A stretch of DNA of 50,496 bases from an uncultured Actinomycetes bacterium (GTDB lineage: Bacteria; Actinomycetota; Actinomycetes; Actinomycetales; Microbacteriaceae). Below are positions 24,572-32,375 of this stretch, piece by piece. Location of the stretch: assembly GCA_903920435.1 (NCBI GenBank), contig CAIXMB010000140.1:1-50496 (forward strand), written 5' to 3'. Position numbers and translations under genes: made by a program. The first letter of the stretch is position 1, and each line of letters opens with the position of its first letter. The notes below the pieces were generated by a model, which saw only the letters and a program-made list of their open reading frames with translations, made no database searches and had not been told where the DNA came from.

Positions 24572-25709
24572 GCTGCAGCCTCAGAGCCGCGTAGCTCGGG
24601 ATCAGCACGCCGCGCGCCGGCGCGCGGTCGGCGATGCGGAGCTCGCCCGCGTCGAGCAGCGCGTCGAGGGTGAGCCGGATCTGCGCCATCGCGAGCGGCG
24701 CCCCCAGGCAGAAGTGCGTGCCGGCGCCGAACCACAGCTGCTTGAGCTGGGCCGCGACGTTCGTCGCCGGGTCGAACGGGCCGAGCGCGCGGTTCGCGGC
24801 GTAGGTGGCGAGGATGATCCGGTCGCCCGGGCGCACCGCGACGGGCCCGATCGCGCCGCGCGCCACGACGCTGCGCAGCATGACCGGCGAGGGCGTCGTG
24901 ACGCGCAGGCCCTCGGCGATCGCGGGCTCGGCGAGGGAGCGGTCCGCGGCGATGAGCGGCAGCCACCCCGAGTCCACGAGCACGGCGATCAGGCGCGGGA
25001 TGTACGACACGAGTGTCTCGGTGCCGGTGAGCACGAAGGCGCCGACGGCACCCATCGCCTCGTCCTCGGTGAGGCCGAGCGCGCGCATCCGGCCGGGCAC
25101 GGTCTGCTCGTCGCCCGCCCGGTAGGCCTCGCGCGCGTGCGCGGTGAGCTCGTCGAGGATGCCCCGCGCGACGGCGACCTGCGCCGGGGTGAGGCGCGGC
25201 CGGGCGAGCCGCACGAAGCGGGTGATCGACGAGACGCGGTCGAACAGCTCGTCGTCGAGGCTCTCGAGCGGCAGCCCCACGAGCTGGGCGATCATCGCGC
25301 TCGCGTAGCGCTTGACCTCGGCGACGATGTCGACGCTCTCGCCAGCCCGCAGTCGCGCGGTGAGCTGCGCGGTCGGCAGGGATGCCGCGGCGAGCGGCTC
25401 CACGTAGGCGGGGGCGAAGAGCGACCCCAGCTTGCGGCGCAGCGCGAGGTGGTCCGCGCCCTCCATGTTGAGCAGCACCGCCGGCCCGAGCACCGGAGTC
25501 CACAGGTCGCTGGGGCTGCCCGGGCCCGTCTTGGTGAACGTCGCGGTGTCCATCAGGGTCTCGCGCAGCAGGGCGGCGTCACGCACGAGCACGCCCAACC
25601 CCGGCACGCGCAGCACCGGACGGCGGGCGGTCTGCAGCAGCGGGTACACCACCGGGTGGGCGGCGCGCATCACGCGCTCCTCCCACCTCCTCGCGAGGGC
25701 GATGCTCAC
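24564..25709 (-). CDS. Cytochrome P450 within the ole-like operon
   Basis: A 381-residue soluble P450. Its I-helix motif is LTGTETLVS, the ExxR motif is EGLR, and the heme loop FGAGTHFCLGAPLA contains Cys334. Set between the glycosyltransferase and oleC genes with overlaps at both ends, it is likely to oxidise an intermediate or product of the pathway. The GTG at 25709 gives a four-base overlap with the glycosyltransferase stop; an ATG at 25670 with a strong GGAGGAG sequence six bases before it is a credible alternative that would give 368 residues. It shares local sequence with the P450 at 18513-19763. No redox partner gene is next to it. Confidence 0.9.
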   Translation of the reverse strand: MSIALARRWEERVMRAAHPVVYPLLQTARRPVLRVPGLGVLVRDAALLRETLMDTATFTKTGPGSPSDLWTPVLGPAVLLNMEGADHLALRRKLGSLFAPAYVEPLAAASLPTAQLTARLRAGESVDIVAEVKRYASAMIAQLVGLPLESLDDELFDRVSSITRFVRLARPRLTPAQVAVARGILDELTAHAREAYRAGDEQTVPGRMRALGLTEDEAMGAVGAFVLTGTETLVSYIPRLIAVLVDSGWLPLIAADRSLAEPAIAEGLRVTTPSPVMLRSVVARGAIGPVAVRPGDRIILATYAANRALGPFDPATNVAAQLKQLWFGAGTHFCLGAPLAMAQIRLTLDALLDAGELRIADRAPARGVLIPSYAALRLQRA

Positions 25710-26443
25710 CGGATGTCCACGTGCTCGGGCCGGTACTGGTGGTCCTTGTACCAGAGCAGGGTGTTCTTGAGCCCCCACGCGGTGACCCGGCGCGAGCTGC
25801 CGTAGACGACGACATCACGGCGGCGCGCATAGTTGCCCGTGAGCCGTCGCACGGCGTTGACGAGCGCGCGATCCTCGTGCAGGTCTTCGATGGCGGTGCG
25901 CGGGAAGCCGCCGGCCTCGACGTACAGGTCGGCACGGATGCCCACATTGCAGCCCGCGGCCATCATGTACGGCCCGCGGTACTCCGGCGAGCGATTGCCG
26001 GGCCGGATGCGCCCGAAGGCCTCGGCGAGCTCGACCGCGGCGCGCAGCAGTACGCGCTTGCCGAGCGAGAGGCCCTCGTCGTGGCGGGGCACGAGCTCGC
26101 CGCCCACGAGCCCCAGGCCGTCGTCGCCGAGGGAGCGGCGGATCGACGCCGTCCAGTCCGCTCGCGGGAGGCAGTCCGCGTCGGTGCGCGCGAGCAGGGT
26201 CGCGCCCGCGGCGATCGCGGCGCGCATGCCCGTGTCGGCGGCGGCCCCCGTGCCCTTGAGGGATTCACGGATGATGTGCCAGCGCGGGTTGTTCCGTGCG
26301 GAGATGATCGCCACCGAGGCATCCGTGCTGTTGTTGTCGACGAAGTACACGTCGAAGTCGGCGTCGGTCTGGGCCTCAAGGGCGTCGAGGGTGGGCCCGA
26401 TCCCGGCTGCCTCGTTGTACACGGGCACGATGACGGCGAGCAC
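25706..26443 (-). CDS. Family 2 glycosyltransferase
   Basis: A 245-residue GT-A fold enzyme with no membrane helix. It begins MLAVIVPVYNEAAGIG, has the nucleotide-sugar Asp-x-Asp at 88-90 (RTDADC), a GGEL segment near 115, and the acidic acceptor motif IEDLHEDRAL at 185-194. It would transfer a sugar from a nucleotide sugar or polyprenyl-phosphate sugar. The GTG start shares one base with the oleA TAG stop, so translation is coupled. Its place in the operon suggests it glycosylates the lipid product, for example at a hydroxyl introduced by the P450; this is inference. Confidence 0.88.
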   Translation of the reverse strand: MLAVIVPVYNEAAGIGPTLDALEAQTDADFDVYFVDNNSTDASVAIISARNNPRWHIIRESLKGTGAAADTGMRAAIAAGATLLARTDADCLPRADWTASIRRSLGDDGLGLVGGELVPRHDEGLSLGKRVLLRAAVELAEAFGRIRPGNRSPEYRGPYMMAAGCNVGIRADLYVEAGGFPRTAIEDLHEDRALVNAVRRLTGNYARRRDVVVYGSSRRVTAWGLKNTLLWYKDHQYRPEHVDIR

Positions 26444-27468
26444 TAGAGCCGCACCACCATCAGGCCGAGGCTGATGCCGCCCGCGAGCCCGATGAGCAGC
26501 ACGAGGCTGCCGGGGCCCACGATGCCCTGCTCGCGCGCGAGCTCCAGCTGCAGCGGCAGCGTCACCGACGCGAGGTTGCCGTGGTCGGCGATCGTGATCA
26601 CCGACTTGTCGGCGGCGACCCCCAGCCGCTCGAAGATGGGCGGCAGGTACGGCAGCGCGACCTGGTGGATGGCGACGAGGTCGAAGTCGGCCCAGGTGAG
26701 GCCGTTCTTCTCGAGCAGGTCGAGCACGGGCTGCGGACCGAGCTCGAGGAACGCCTGCTGCAGGCCCGAGCCGTCCATGTCGAAGTAGGCGTGGTCCATG
26801 CTGCGGGGGTTCATCGAGCCGCCCGTGGGCAGCGTGCCGATGCCCCAGTGCCTGCTGACCGCGACGAAGCTCGAATCGAGGATGCCCGTGCTCGGGTCGT
26901 CGGTCGCCTCCAGGATGACCGCAGCGCCACCGTCGCTCATCGTGTAGCCCGGGAACGACCTGATGAACTGGTCGTGGTCGCGCAGGTTCCAGCGCACGCC
27001 GTGGCTCGGCTGCTCGCCGCTCGCGACGAGGACGCGGCGGTACTGCCCCGCCGCGATGAGCGCCTCGGCCACCTGCATCGCGTTGATGACGCTGTTGCAG
27101 GCGTTCTTGATGTCCATGACCGGGCACTCGAAGCCGAGCTTCGCGGCGACGATGTGGCTCGTCGCGGGCTCGATGAGGTCTTGGCTGGCGCTCGCGAAGA
27201 TCACCAGGTCGATCTCGCCCGGGCTCTCGGCGAGCGCCTTCTCCGCCGCCGCGACCGCGAGGTCAGACGTCTGCCAGCCCTCGGGCCGCAGGTGCACGGT
27301 CTCCACGCCGGTGAGCCTGCCGATGAGGCCCGTCGCCAGACGCAGCCCGGGGTTGGCGTCGCGCAGGTCGCGCTCGGTCTGCTTCGTCGTGCGCGTGCGC
27401 TCCGGGAGGAAGATGCCGATTCCTGCGATGCGGGCTGAGGCACTGCGGTTTTCGAGAAGCACGGGCAC
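26443..27468 (-). CDS. oleA: OleA-like thiolase-fold condensing enzyme
   Basis: A 341-residue protein of the 3-oxoacyl-ACP synthase III fold. The catalytic triad is Cys124 (DIKNACNSV), His268 (AIHQVALPY) and Asn298 (DHGNLASV). Glu100 in LIEPATS sits where OleA has the glutamate that acts as base in joining two acyl-CoA molecules, a residue FabH lacks. OleA condenses two fatty acyl-CoAs to a 2-alkyl-3-keto acid. I chose the GTG at 27468 because TAGGCT lies seven bases upstream; the longer ATG at 27501 would overlap the start of the divergent zinc-finger gene. It is the first gene of a five-gene coupled operon. Classical FabH or an alkylresorcinol-type role are less likely alternatives. Confidence 0.8.
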   Translation of the reverse strand: MPVLLENRSASARIAGIGIFLPERTRTTKQTERDLRDANPGLRLATGLIGRLTGVETVHLRPEGWQTSDLAVAAAEKALAESPGEIDLVIFASASQDLIEPATSHIVAAKLGFECPVMDIKNACNSVINAMQVAEALIAAGQYRRVLVASGEQPSHGVRWNLRDHDQFIRSFPGYTMSDGGAAVILEATDDPSTGILDSSFVAVSRHWGIGTLPTGGSMNPRSMDHAYFDMDGSGLQQAFLELGPQPVLDLLEKNGLTWADFDLVAIHQVALPYLPPIFERLGVAADKSVITIADHGNLASVTLPLQLELAREQGIVGPGSLVLLIGLAGGISLGLMVVRL

Positions 27469-27475
27469 GAGGGCG

Positions 27476-27481
27476 AGCCTA
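27476..27481 (-). promoter_or_regulatory. Predicted -10 element of the oleA operon
   Basis: TAGGCT on the minus strand, seven bases before the GTG at 27468. It supports a single leaderless transcript for oleA, the glycosyltransferase, the P450, oleC and oleD. Confidence 0.5.
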
Positions 27482-27499
27482 TTCGGAATACTGGGATGC

Positions 27500-27847
27500 A
27501 TGACGCAGACGGGGATCAATGTCACCGTGCCGCCGAGCGGCACCGGGTGCGTGGAGTGCGATGCGACCGGCTCCTGGTGGATACACCTGCGCCGGTGCGC
27601 GGAATGCGGTCACGTCGGCTGCTGCGACGACTCGCTGAACAAGCACGCCACCGCCCACTGGCGCGCGAGCGGGCATCCGGTCATGCAGTCGTTCGAGCCG
27701 GGCGAGGAGTGGTTCTGGAACTACGAGACGGATGAGGCATTCGACGGCCCCGTACTCGCGGCGCCCGACTGCCACCCCGCCGACCAGACGGTTCCGGGGC
27801 CCGCTGACCGCGTGCCCGCCGACTGGCGGGACGCTCTAGGCCAGTAG
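27500..27847 (+). CDS. UBP-type zinc-finger protein
   Basis: A 115-residue protein made almost wholly of a UBP-type (ZnF-UBP) zinc finger. Likely ligands are Cys17 and Cys20 (GCVEC), Cys33 and Cys36 (CAECG), Cys41 or Cys42, and His49, His53 and His59, followed by the WFWNYETDEAF segment typical of the bacterial family. The eukaryotic domain binds the ubiquitin C-terminus; the role in bacteria without ubiquitin is unknown. The ATG at 27500 lies within the oleA promoter region, and the 3' end overlaps the ABC-F gene by 12 bases on the opposite strand. Confidence 0.88.
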   Translation: MTQTGINVTVPPSGTGCVECDATGSWWIHLRRCAECGHVGCCDDSLNKHATAHWRASGHPVMQSFEPGEEWFWNYETDEAFDGPVLAAPDCHPADQTVPGPADRVPADWRDALGQ

Positions 27848-29623
27848 CTCTTCCAACTCCAGCCAGCGCAGCTCGACGGTATCGAGCTGGTTCTGCAGGT
27901 CGGCGATCTCCTTCGCGAGCGCGCCGAGGCCCGTGTAGTCGGACTGGTCGTGCGCGGCCATGCGCGAGTGCACGTCGGCGATCTGGCCGCTGAGCTTCTC
28001 GATCTTGCGACCGGCGGCCGCGTGCTCCTTCTGGGCGTTGCGCAGTTCGGCACCGCCGAGCTTGGGTGTGCCGGTGTGCGCGCTCGCCGCCACCTCGACC
28101 TTGGCGCCCTGACCCTTCTCCTCGTGCGCCCGCAGCTCCAGGTACTGGTCGACGCCCCGCGGCAGGTGCCGCAGGTGCCCACCGAGAATCGCGTACTGGT
28201 TGTCGGTGACGCGCTCGAGCAGGTACCGGTCGTGGCTCACGACGAGCAGGGTGCCGGGGAACGTGTCGAGCAGGTCTTCGATGGCGGCGAGCATGTCGGT
28301 GTCGAGGTCGTTGGTCGGCTCATCGAGGATGAGCACGTTCGGCTCGCTGAGCAGGATGAGCAGGAGCTGCAGCCGGCGCTTCTGCCCACCGCTGAGGTCT
28401 TTCACCTGGGTGCTGAGCTGCGCGCTCTGGAACCCGACGCGCTCGAGCATCTGGCTCGGAGTCATCTCCTTGCCGCCGCTCACATACGTGCTCTTCTGGC
28501 GCGAGATGACGTCGCTCACGCGATCGTTCCAGACGTCCTCGAGCTCGGCGAGCTGCTGGGTCAGCGTCGCGACCTTGATGGTCTTGCCGCGCTTGACCCG
28601 TCCCGTCGTGGGCAGCAGTGTGCCGCTGACCAGGGAGAGCAGCGTGGACTTGCCTGCTCCATTGACCCCGAGGATGCCCGTGCGCTCGCCGGGGGCGATG
28701 CGCCACGTGACATCCGTCAGCACCTTCTTGTCGCCGTACGCGACCGAGACGTTCTCGAGGTCGACCACGTCTTTGCCGAGGCGCTGCATGGCCATCGACG
28801 ACAGGGCGACGGTGTCGCGCGCGGGCGGCTCGTTGGCGATGAGCTCGTTCGCGGCGTCGATGCGGAACTTCGGCTTCGTGGTGCGGGCCGGGGCGCCGCG
28901 GCGCAGCCAGGCGAGCTCCTTCTTCATGAGGTTCTGCCGCTTCGACTCCATGGTCGCGGCCATCTGGTCGCGCTCGACGCGCTGCAGGATGTACGCCGCG
29001 TAACCGCCCTCGAACGGCTCGATGAGGCGGTCGTGCACCTCCCACGTGGCCGTGCAGATCTCGTCGAGGAACCACCGGTCGTGGGTCACGACCACGAGCC
29101 CGCCCGCGTTCGACGACCAGCGGCGCGTGAGGTGGCCCGCGAGCCACGTGATGCCCTCGACGTCGAGGTGGTTGGTGGGCTCGTCCAAGAAGATGATGTC
29201 GTGGTCGCCGATGAGCAGCGCGGCGAGCGCGACCCGGCGGCGCTGGCCACCGGAGAGGTCGCCCACGAGCGCCTCCCACGGCAGGTCGGAGATGAGGCCG
29301 GCGATGACGTCGCGCACGTTCGGATCGCCCGCCCAGACGTGCTCGTCGATGTCGCCGATCACCGTCTGGTGCACGGTCTTCGTGCCGTCGAGCTCGTCCG
29401 CCTGGTCGAGCATGGCGAGGGTCACGCCGCCGCGGCGGGTGACGCGGCCGGAATCCGGTTCGAGGCGGCCGGCGAGCATGCGAAGCAGTGTCGACTTGCC
29501 GTCGCCGTTGCGACCGACGATGCCGATGCGGTCGCCCTCGTCGAGACCGATCGTGAGCTTGTCGAAGATGACGCGCGTCGGGTATTCGAGGTGCAGCGCT
29601 TCAGCGCCCAGGAGATGTGCCAC
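27836..29623 (-). CDS. ABC-F family ATPase (Uup-like)
   Basis: A 595-residue protein with two ABC ATPase domains and no membrane part. The first has Walker A GRNGDGKS (37-44), signature LSGGQRRR and LDEPTNHLD; the second has GVNGAGKS, LSGGQKRR and LDEPTNDLD. A linker follows the first domain, and the C-terminus (about residues 520-595) forms a coiled coil with conserved leucines, as in Uup. ABC-F proteins act on ribosomes, and Uup also affects transposon excision and ribosome assembly. A resistance role is not indicated. GTG start with TACCTT six bases upstream. Confidence 0.93.
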   Translation of the reverse strand: MAHLLGAEALHLEYPTRVIFDKLTIGLDEGDRIGIVGRNGDGKSTLLRMLAGRLEPDSGRVTRRGGVTLAMLDQADELDGTKTVHQTVIGDIDEHVWAGDPNVRDVIAGLISDLPWEALVGDLSGGQRRRVALAALLIGDHDIIFLDEPTNHLDVEGITWLAGHLTRRWSSNAGGLVVVTHDRWFLDEICTATWEVHDRLIEPFEGGYAAYILQRVERDQMAATMESKRQNLMKKELAWLRRGAPARTTKPKFRIDAANELIANEPPARDTVALSSMAMQRLGKDVVDLENVSVAYGDKKVLTDVTWRIAPGERTGILGVNGAGKSTLLSLVSGTLLPTTGRVKRGKTIKVATLTQQLAELEDVWNDRVSDVISRQKSTYVSGGKEMTPSQMLERVGFQSAQLSTQVKDLSGGQKRRLQLLLILLSEPNVLILDEPTNDLDTDMLAAIEDLLDTFPGTLLVVSHDRYLLERVTDNQYAILGGHLRHLPRGVDQYLELRAHEEKGQGAKVEVAASAHTGTPKLGGAELRNAQKEHAAAGRKIEKLSGQIADVHSRMAAHDQSDYTGLGALAKEIADLQNQLDTVELRWLELEELLA

Positions 29624-29629
29624 TGCCTA

Positions 29630-29639
29630 AAGGTAGCTT
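29630..29639. promoter_or_regulatory. Overlapping divergent -10 elements of the ABC-F and MOSC genes
   Basis: TACCTT on the minus strand (29630-29635) lies six bases before the ABC-F GTG. TAGCTT on the plus strand (29634-29639) lies six bases before the MOSC GTG. The hexamers share two bases, so the two promoters should exclude each other. Confidence 0.5.
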
Positions 29640-29645
29640 GGATCT

Positions 29646-30152
29646 GTGATCTCCCACGACGTGACCATCGAGCTGCTGCTCGCGTCGCCCCTGCACCGCT
29701 ACGAGGGGCGGCCCTCCGATGGACCGAGGGATGCCACGGGCCCCGAGCTGCCGGAGTCGGTGGAGGTGCGGGCGGGCCTCGGCATCGTGGGCGACAGGTA
29801 CTTCGGGCAGCGGGCGCACCACACCGCCTCGGTCACGATCATGGACATCGCCTCGATCGAGCGCATCGCACCGGGGCTCAACGCGGCCGACACCCGCCGC
29901 AACATCATCGTGCGCGGGCTCGAGATCGACGCGATGCGCGGCGAGGACTTCTGGCTCGACGGCGTGCTGTTCCGCGCCCACCGCCCCGCCAACCCGTGCG
30001 CATGGATGGACGTCGCGCTCGCCCCCGGTGCCTTCCGGGCCCTGCGCGGCCGGGGCGGCATGCGCTGCGAGCCCCTCACCTCGGGGACCGTGCACCTCGG
30101 AACCGTCGAGGCGCGCACGCTGCGCGCCCCGGCCGCCGTCGCGCTGTTCTAG
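29646..30152 (+). CDS. MOSC domain protein
   Basis: A 168-residue single-domain MOSC protein, related to the C-terminal domain of molybdenum cofactor sulfurase and to YiiM. It has VGDRYFGQRAHHTAS, the DTRRNIIVRG segment and the conserved Cys118 in RPANPCAWM that is expected to handle sulfur or bind the cofactor. It starts at a leaderless-type GTG. Its 3' end overlaps that of the molybdopterin oxidoreductase by four bases on the opposite strand; the shared cofactor theme suggests a functional pairing, though they are not in one operon. Confidence 0.9.
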   Translation: MISHDVTIELLLASPLHRYEGRPSDGPRDATGPELPESVEVRAGLGIVGDRYFGQRAHHTASVTIMDIASIERIAPGLNAADTRRNIIVRGLEIDAMRGEDFWLDGVLFRAHRPANPCAWMDVALAPGAFRALRGRGGMRCEPLTSGTVHLGTVEARTLRAPAAVALF

Positions 30153-31690
30153 CCGACCGCGACCGTGATGGTGTGGTACCCCTCCGAGCCGTTGGGCACG
30201 GAGGGCACGCGCGTCTCGCGCTGGGTGTCGCCGACGGCGCCGGTCGCGCGCACGGCGACGGTGTGGCTGCCCGACGGCGCGTCCCACTCGTAGACCCACT
30301 GGCGCCAGGTGTCGGTCGAGATCGCATCCGCGAGGGTCGCCGCCTCCCACTGGCCGTCGTCCACGCGCACCTCGACGCCCTCGATTCCGCGATGCTGCGC
30401 CCACGCGACGCCCGCGATGGCGACCTTGCCCGCAGCGACCGTCGAGCCGCTGGTCGGCACGTCGATGCGGGATGCCGTCTTCACGGGCCCGAGCGCCGAC
30501 CAACCGCGCGGCGTCCAGTAGCCCATGTCCTTCTCGAACGTCGTGACCTTGAGCTCGACCACCCACTTCGTCGCGGAGACGTAGCCGTACAGGCCCGGGA
30601 CGACGAGCCGCACAGGGAATCCGTGCTCGATGGGCAGGGGCTCGCCGTTCATGCCCACGGCGAGGAGCGACTCGCGGTCGGGTTCGAGCAGCACGTCGAG
30701 CGGCGATCCGGCGGTGAATCCGTCGATGCTCGTCGACAGCACCATGTCGGCGCCGGGCAGCGGGCCGGCCTTGGCGAGCAGGTCGCGGATCGGGTAGCCG
30801 AGCCACGTCGCGTTGCCCACGAGTGAGCCGCCCACCTCGTTGGAGACGCACATGAGGGTGACGGTGTGCTCGACGAGGGGCAGCGCGAGCAGTTCGTCGA
30901 AGGTGATCTCGACCTCGCGCTCGACCATGCCGGTGACGCGCAGCTTCCAGGTCGCGGCATCCACGACCGGCACCTGCAGGGCCGTATCGATGCGGTAGAA
31001 CGTGTCGTTCGCGGAGATGAGCGGCGTGATGCCGGGGATGTCGAGCGATGCACCGGCGGGGAAGGGCGCCTCGGGGGTCGTGGGCGCGGGAAGCGTGAGG
31101 GCCTCGCGCACGCTGTTCGCCGCGGCCGTGCCGGCGTTGATGACTCGCGCGCCGATGCCGACGACCGCAGCACCCGCCGCGGTCGCGCCGATCATCACGA
31201 GGAACCCGCGGCGAGTGACCGCGGCGCGCGCGTTCGACGTCGCCGACGTCCAGCGACGCAGCCGGTCGCTGCCCACGCTCAGCACGATCGTGCCGGCGAG
31301 CACGCCCACAAGGGTGGGGATCGCCGAGAGCGAGCTCGACTCGGCGCGCGTGACCACGGCCGCGAGGGCCACGATGCCGACCACGACGAGCGCGAGGATG
31401 CCGAACGGCGGCCGGCGGTACTGCAGCACCCCCACCACGACGGCCAGCAGCAGCACGAGGATGCCCAGCGCGACGAACAGCGCGATCTTGTCGCCCGTGC
31501 CGAACAGCGCGATGACGACGGTCTTGAACCACCCCGGCACGATGTCGATCACGAAGGAGCCGACGGCGAACAGCGGGCTGCCCGACGGCAGCACCATGAT
31601 GGCGGCCACCGCCTCGGCGACGGCGAGGGTGGCGACGCCCGCGAGCACGCCGACGAGGGCCGACCAGAGGGTAACCCGGCGCGCGCTCAT
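30149..31690 (-). CDS. Membrane-anchored molybdopterin oxidoreductase (sulfite oxidase family)
   Basis: A 513-residue protein. The N-terminal 145 residues form about four hydrophobic helices. A twin-arginine segment TRRGFLVMIG (159-168) then precedes another hydrophobic stretch, so the catalytic part is probably exported by Tat. Residues about 215-400 form the oxidoreductase molybdopterin domain, with the molybdenum ligand Cys281 in LMCVSNEVGG, and the C-terminus (about 415-513) is an Ig-like Mo-co dimerisation domain. Relatives include sulfite oxidase and the MsrP repair enzyme; the actual substrate is unknown. It begins one base after the phosphosugar transferase stop, so it may be read from the sugar operon. 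Confidence 0.92.
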   Translation of the reverse strand: MSARRVTLWSALVGVLAGVATLAVAEAVAAIMVLPSGSPLFAVGSFVIDIVPGWFKTVVIALFGTGDKIALFVALGILVLLLAVVVGVLQYRRPPFGILALVVVGIVALAAVVTRAESSSLSAIPTLVGVLAGTIVLSVGSDRLRRWTSATSNARAAVTRRGFLVMIGATAAGAAVVGIGARVINAGTAAANSVREALTLPAPTTPEAPFPAGASLDIPGITPLISANDTFYRIDTALQVPVVDAATWKLRVTGMVEREVEITFDELLALPLVEHTVTLMCVSNEVGGSLVGNATWLGYPIRDLLAKAGPLPGADMVLSTSIDGFTAGSPLDVLLEPDRESLLAVGMNGEPLPIEHGFPVRLVVPGLYGYVSATKWVVELKVTTFEKDMGYWTPRGWSALGPVKTASRIDVPTSGSTVAAGKVAIAGVAWAQHRGIEGVEVRVDDGQWEAATLADAISTDTWRQWVYEWDAPSGSHTVAVRATGAVGDTQRETRVPSVPNGSEGYHTITVAVG

Positions 31691-31691
31691 G

Positions 31692-32375
31692 TTAGTCAGT
31701 GAGCCAAGCGGGTCTGGCCGGGAGATCGCTGAACGTCCGGTACACGACGTCGGACCCGGGCCGCAGCACCACCCACACCGTGAGCAGCATGAGCCGGAAA
31801 TCGAGCCACAGCGAGCGGTGGGCGAGGTACCACATCTCGAGCTCGCCCTTGAAGGGCGCGATCTCGTCGCGGTAGAAGGCACGCGGGTCGATGCCGGGCT
31901 TCGACAGCAGGCGCTCCTCGTCGCGGAACACTATCGAGCCGATGCCGGTCACCCCGGGCCGCACGTCGTAGATGTGCTCGCGCACGTGCGGGGGGTAGCC
32001 GTCGTAGTCGACCTGCACCTGGGGTCGCGGCCCGACGAAGCTCATCTCACCGGTGAGCACGTTCAGCAGCTGCGGCAGCTCGTTCACCTTGGTCGCACGA
32101 AGCGACCTGCCGACGGGCGTCACGCGCGGGTCGCCGCGCACGGTCAGCGATCCCGTGCCGAGGTTGGGGCTGTCTTTGAGCATCGTCGCGAACTTCCAGA
32201 TGCCGAACGTCGTGTTGTGGTACCCGATGCGCTTCTGGCGGTAGAACACCTCGCCCTCGCCGGTGAGTCGCAGCGCGAGCATCACCGGCGACAGCAGCGG
32301 CGTGAGGATGACGACGGCGATGCCTGAGACGAGCACGTCGAAGAAGCGCTTGAAGAACAGGTACACCGGCGTCAC
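31692..32375 (-). CDS. Initiating polyprenyl-phosphate phosphosugar transferase (PglC-like)
   Basis: A 227-residue small-type sugar transferase with one N-terminal membrane helix (about residues 10-35). It transfers a phosphosugar from a UDP-sugar to undecaprenyl phosphate, the first membrane step of glycan assembly. Motifs include [18 protein letters not shown] and [11 protein letters not shown]. The catalytic Asp-Glu pair of PglC is here Asn98-Glu99 (KVNELPQ), so the nucleophile position is altered; I recall NELPQ variants in other family members, so activity cannot be ruled out. The GTG overlaps the dehydratase stop by four bases. Confidence 0.88.
   Translation of the reverse strand: MTPVYLFFKRFFDVLVSGIAVVILTPLLSPVMLALRLTGEGEVFYRQKRIGYHNTTFGIWKFATMLKDSPNLGTGSLTVRGDPRVTPVGRSLRATKVNELPQLLNVLTGEMSFVGPRPQVQVDYDGYPPHVREHIYDVRPGVTGIGSIVFRDEERLLSKPGIDPRAFYRDEIAPFKGELEMWYLAHRSLWLDFRLMLLTVWVVLRPGSDVVYRTFSDLPARPAWLTD

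Noticed and set aside
24564-25709. The operon P450 as a fatty acid decarboxylase replacing OleB
   Set aside because: Its heme loop and TGTET I-helix are those of an ordinary redox-partner P450, not of the CYP152 peroxygenases that make terminal alkenes.
22266-27468. A complete olefin pathway (oleABCD)
   Set aside because: No OleB-type alpha/beta hydrolase or OleBC fusion is present in the window, so olefin production cannot be claimed from this DNA.
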